Source: Armatimonadota bacterium
GTDB taxonomy: Bacteria; Sysuimicrobiota; Sysuimicrobiia; Sysuimicrobiales; JACQTN01
Direction of reading: 5' to 3'
DNA length: 7,521 nucleotides
NCBI GenBank assembly: GCA_016210785.1
Contig: JACQTN010000574.1
Coordinates: forward strand, 1 to 7,521
Every line of letters starts with the position of its first letter. Within the stretch, counting starts at the first letter, position 1. Below are positions 5,606 to 7,521 of this stretch, one piece after another. The position numbers were made by a program, and so were the translations under genes. Below the pieces are notes generated by a model that made no database searches, was not told the DNA's origin, and saw only the letters and a program-made list of their open reading frames with translations.

Positions 5606-6334
5606 TCACCGCGCCTGCGCGGGCGGCCGCATCCCCACCCACAGCCCGCGCCCCGTCAGGCCTTCGGGATCGAAACTCACCGTCAATCCCGCCGCGGTGA
5701 ACGCGTCCTCATACTCCTCCCGGGCGAACAGACCCAGTTCGTGGCGTTCCACGAAGTGTTCGACGCCCTCCGGCGTCGCGACCAGGTAGTGAAAATCCAG
5801 CACCGAGACCCGGTCCACTACCCTGCTGACGTTCATGCGGGCGATCTTGAGATCGGGTTTGTCGACGAACAGGCGGCCGTGGACGTAGTCAGGACGGAAG
5901 TTCTCCGGCGTGATCCAGGGCTCCACAATCACGAGCCCGCCGGGATGCGCGTGGCGCGCGAGGTCATGCAGCGTCTGCCGCAGGCGGGGCACTGTCTGCG
6001 CGTAGCCGATCGCGCTAAATAGACACGTGACGACGTCGAAGCGCCGGCCCAGGTCGAAGTCCATCATGTCCGCCTGATGGAAGACCACACCCGGGTTGCG
6101 CTTGCGGGCGATCGCCAGCAGCGCGGGGTCGAGATCCAGCCCTTCCGCGTCGTAGCGATGGCGGAAGTGAGCGATGTGCTGACCGGTGCCGCAGGCCACG
6201 TCCAGCAGCGCGCGGCCCGCGGACCGCTTGTGCTCCTGGATGAGCGCGTGGATCTGCTGTGCCTCCTTGGCGTAGTCCTTGAAGGCGTAAATAGCGTCGT
6301 AGAAACGGGCCGACTTGCGGAACACGGTGAACAT
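5606..6334 (-). CDS. Class I SAM-dependent methyltransferase, TylM1/DesVI-like
   Basis: This 242-aa cytosolic enzyme has a Rossmann-fold SAM site: LLDVACGTGQHIAHF (43-57, motif I), GLDLDP (65-70, ribose-binding acidic loop) and HQADMMDFDLGRRFD (86-100). The opening FYDAIYAFKDYAKEA (11-25), CLFSAIGY (104-111), PGGLVIVEPWITPE (131-144) and GRGLWVG (228-234) closely match the sugar N,N-dimethyltransferases TylM1 and DesVI, which methylate the amine of TDP-amino sugars in macrolide pathways. Related methyltransferases act on other substrates, so only the fold and subfamily resemblance are firm. I chose the ATG at 6334 because the family's sequence begins there and the open frame upstream is arginine/proline/serine-rich and looks non-coding. 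No clear ribosome binding site precedes it, so it may be leaderless or start slightly differently. No sugar-nucleotide or antibiotic genes are nearby. It converges with the gp19-like gene, with 59 bases between their stops. Confidence 0.88.
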   Translation of the reverse strand: MFTVFRKSARFYDAIYAFKDYAKEAQQIHALIQEHKRSAGRALLDVACGTGQHIAHFRHRYDAEGLDLDPALLAIARKRNPGVVFHQADMMDFDLGRRFDVVTCLFSAIGYAQTVPRLRQTLHDLARHAHPGGLVIVEPWITPENFRPDYVHGRLFVDKPDLKIARMNVSRVVDRVSVLDFHYLVATPEGVEHFVERHELGLFAREEYEDAFTAAGLTVSFDPEGLTGRGLWVGMRPPAQAR

Positions 6335-6521
6335 CAGAGTTCTGCGCGGCGGCCGGACCCCCTGCGGCAGGCACCTCCGAAGCGGTACCGTGCGCGAGGT
6401 GCGGGTGGACGGCGCCGGAGGAATTGGGCGCCCGGAACGTGAACGCATGGGTGGACCGGAGCGTCGGCGAGATACCGGACGCAGGCTGTGGGGAGAAACA
6501 CGCCGGACAGGAGAAGCGCGC
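6335..6521. promoter_or_regulatory. Divergent intergenic region, presumed promoters
   Basis: This 187-base region lies between the divergent starts of the methyltransferase and hydrolase genes, so it should carry promoters for both. I see no convincing -35/-10 pair on either strand and no strong long inverted repeat. The forward frame of the hydrolase stays open through it, but the translation is Arg/Gly-rich and looks non-coding. Confidence 0.4.
6509..6513 (+). promoter_or_regulatory. Shine-Dalgarno site fixing the hydrolase start
   Basis: AGGAG, followed by AAGCGCGC, lies 8 bases before ATG 6522. It supports that start over longer versions reaching into the divergent intergenic region. Confidence 0.7.
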
Positions 6522-7409
6522 ATGGTACAGAGCACGGCGCAGGAAGGTTACGTTGCGGTAACCGGCGGCCGCGTGTGGTACCGGATGGTGGGGTCGGGCA
6601 ACGCCATTCCCCTGCTCACCCTTCACGGCGGGCCGGGCTATCCCCACGACTACCTGGAGCCGCTGGAGAACCTGGCCGGCGAGCGCCGGGTCATCTTCTA
6701 CGACCAGTTGGGGTGCGGGCGCTCCGACCGTCCCGAGGATCTCTCCCTGTGGCGCATCGCGCGCTTCGTGGAGGAGATGGGACAGGTGCGGGCCGCGCTG
6801 GGTCTGCACCGGGTGCACCTGCTGGGGCACTCCTGGGGCACCATGCTGGCCACCGACTACGTCCTCACCCGCCCGGCCGGCCTGGTGAGCCTGATCCTGG
6901 CGAGCCCGGCCCTCAGCATCCCCCGGTGGATGGCGGACGCGGACAAGTACCGCCGGGCGCTGCCCGCGGAGGTGCGGGAGGTCCTGGACCGGCACGAGGC
7001 GGCGGACACCATGGAGTCCGAGGACTACCAGGCGGCGACCATGCAATACTACATGCGCCACGTCTGCCGCATCGACCCCTGGCCGGGCCCGCTGCAGCGT
7101 ACCGTGGCCGGCGCCGGCCTCCCCGTCTACAACACCATGTGGGGCCCCAGCGAGTTCCTGGTCACGGGGAATCTCAGCGCGTATGACCGCACCGGGCGCC
7201 TGCGGGAAATCACCCTCCCCACGCTGGTGACCTGCGGTCGCCACGACGAGGCCACCCCGGAGACCACGGCCCGGTATGCGAGCCTGATCCCCGGGTCAGA
7301 ACTCGCGGTCTTCGATGACAGCGCGCACATGCCCCACCTGGAGGAGACGGCGCGCTTTCTCCAAGTTGTCCGCGACTTCCTGGCGCGCGCGGAGAATACC
7401 CCCCGCTAG
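6522..7409 (+). CDS. Alpha/beta hydrolase, proline iminopeptidase-like (peptidase family S33)
   Basis: This 295-aa protein has the layout of proline iminopeptidases and proline-specific peptidases (family S33), which release N-terminal proline or other residues from small peptides or amides in the cytosol. HGGPG (35-39) forms the oxyanion site. YDQLGCGRSDRPED (60-73) is the usual family block. The nucleophile elbow is GHSWG with S104. The acid is probably D242 in GRHDEATPE, and the base is H269 in SAHMPHLEE. A cap region of about 130-215 lies between the elbow and the acid. Length is normal and the triad is complete. Family members include amino-acid amidases and other amide or ester hydrolases, so the exact substrate is open. 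It starts 187 bases from the divergent methyltransferase gene and has its own ribosome binding site, so it is probably a separate unit. Whether it takes part in the amide chemistry of the upstream cluster is speculative. Confidence 0.88.
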   Translation: MVQSTAQEGYVAVTGGRVWYRMVGSGNAIPLLTLHGGPGYPHDYLEPLENLAGERRVIFYDQLGCGRSDRPEDLSLWRIARFVEEMGQVRAALGLHRVHLLGHSWGTMLATDYVLTRPAGLVSLILASPALSIPRWMADADKYRRALPAEVREVLDRHEAADTMESEDYQAATMQYYMRHVCRIDPWPGPLQRTVAGAGLPVYNTMWGPSEFLVTGNLSAYDRTGRLREITLPTLVTCGRHDEATPETTARYASLIPGSELAVFDDSAHMPHLEETARFLQVVRDFLARAENTPR

Positions 7410-7430
7410 GCAGCTTATCTGGCCGTTTTG

Positions 7431-7453
7431 TTGACGAATGAGTCAAGTTTTTT
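7431..7453 (+). terminator. Possible intrinsic terminator after the hydrolase gene
   Basis: TTGAC (7431-7435) and GTCAA (7442-7446) form a perfect 5-bp stem with a 6-base loop, followed by G and six T residues (7448-7453). It begins 21 bases after the hydrolase stop. The stem is short and AT-rich, so it would be weak, but the position and T-run fit. The surrounding 7411-7454 stretch is clearly more AT-rich than the rest of the window. Confidence 0.4.
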
Positions 7454-7521
7454 AGGCCGCGATTTGGGCATGGTCGCACCACTGGTTGATGGCGATGTCC
7501 ACGCGCTCTAAAGCGACGCGC
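7452..7521 (-). CDS. C-terminal fragment of an unidentified gene entering from the right edge
   Basis: On the minus strand one frame is open from the right edge to a TAA (complement of 7452-7454). It ends with the residues RVALERVDIAINQWCDHAQ followed by IAA. The composition looks protein-like and less arginine-rich than the shadow frames here. Twenty-two residues are too few to name a family. A transposase C-terminus is one possibility given the AT-richer flank, but I cannot support it. It would converge on the hydrolase gene, and the T-run at 7448-7453 lies just past its stop. Confidence 0.3.
   Translation of the reverse strand, partial: RVALERVDIAINQWCDHAQIAA

Noticed and set aside
6315..6521. 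N-terminal extension of the alpha/beta hydrolase
   Set aside because: It would overlap the start of the divergent methyltransferase and encodes Arg/Gly-rich sequence. ATG 6522 has a well-placed AGGAG and matches the family start.
6335..6535. N-terminal extension of the methyltransferase
   Set aside because: The added 67 residues are Arg/Ser/Pro-rich without motif and would overlap the hydrolase start. The TylM1-like sequence begins at the ATG at 6334.
6015..7244. 409-codon open frame on the minus strand
   Set aside because: It overlaps the hydrolase antisense and then part of the methyltransferase gene in another frame. No motif is seen.
1..7521. CRISPR array, tRNA or rRNA
   Set aside because: No regularly spaced direct repeats were seen, and no tRNA- or rRNA-like segment was recognised by eye on either strand. 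Nearly all of the window is occupied by protein genes.

Overview
This is a GC-rich bacterial window (roughly 70% G+C, strong GC bias at third codon positions) with compact same-strand genes, several clear Shine-Dalgarno sequences and two GC-rich dispersed palindromic repeats. The sequence does not fix the phylum. The style fits GC-rich soil or sediment lineages, but that is inference.

Layout. Positions 1-215 hold a possible gene tail ending at 44, two GC-rich hairpins and a dispersed repeat. A plus-strand run of five genes follows: a DppC-type ABC transporter permease (216-1103), a creatininase-family amide hydrolase (about 1188-1994), a glutamine-synthetase-like ligase (2037-3380), an amidohydrolase (3399-4532) and a phage tail-tube (gp19)-like protein with two tandem copies of the fold (4548-5546). 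The gaps between genes two to five are 42, 18 and 15 bases, so these four are probably co-transcribed. The permease is separated from them by a repeat-containing gap. A minus-strand gene for a TylM1/DesVI-like SAM methyltransferase (5606-6334) converges on the run. A divergently transcribed proline-iminopeptidase-like alpha/beta hydrolase (6522-7409) comes next, then an AT-richer stretch with a possible terminator and a short gene tail entering from the right edge on the minus strand.

How the genes may work together. The ligase and the amidohydrolase correspond to the two halves of the fused eukaryotic proteins FluG (fungi) and NodGS (plants). The ligase lacks the glutamate and probably the aspartate that handle ammonium in true glutamine synthetase, and it has no adenylylation tyrosine. 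It is therefore more likely to make a gamma-glutamyl amide from an organic amine than to make glutamine. With a peptide/nickel-type permease and a creatininase-family amide hydrolase beside it, the locus looks like an uptake and processing cassette for an amine- or amide-containing small molecule. The substrate cannot be read from the sequence.

The best candidates for something undescribed are this cassette and the double gp19-like protein attached to it without any other visible phage or injection-system gene.
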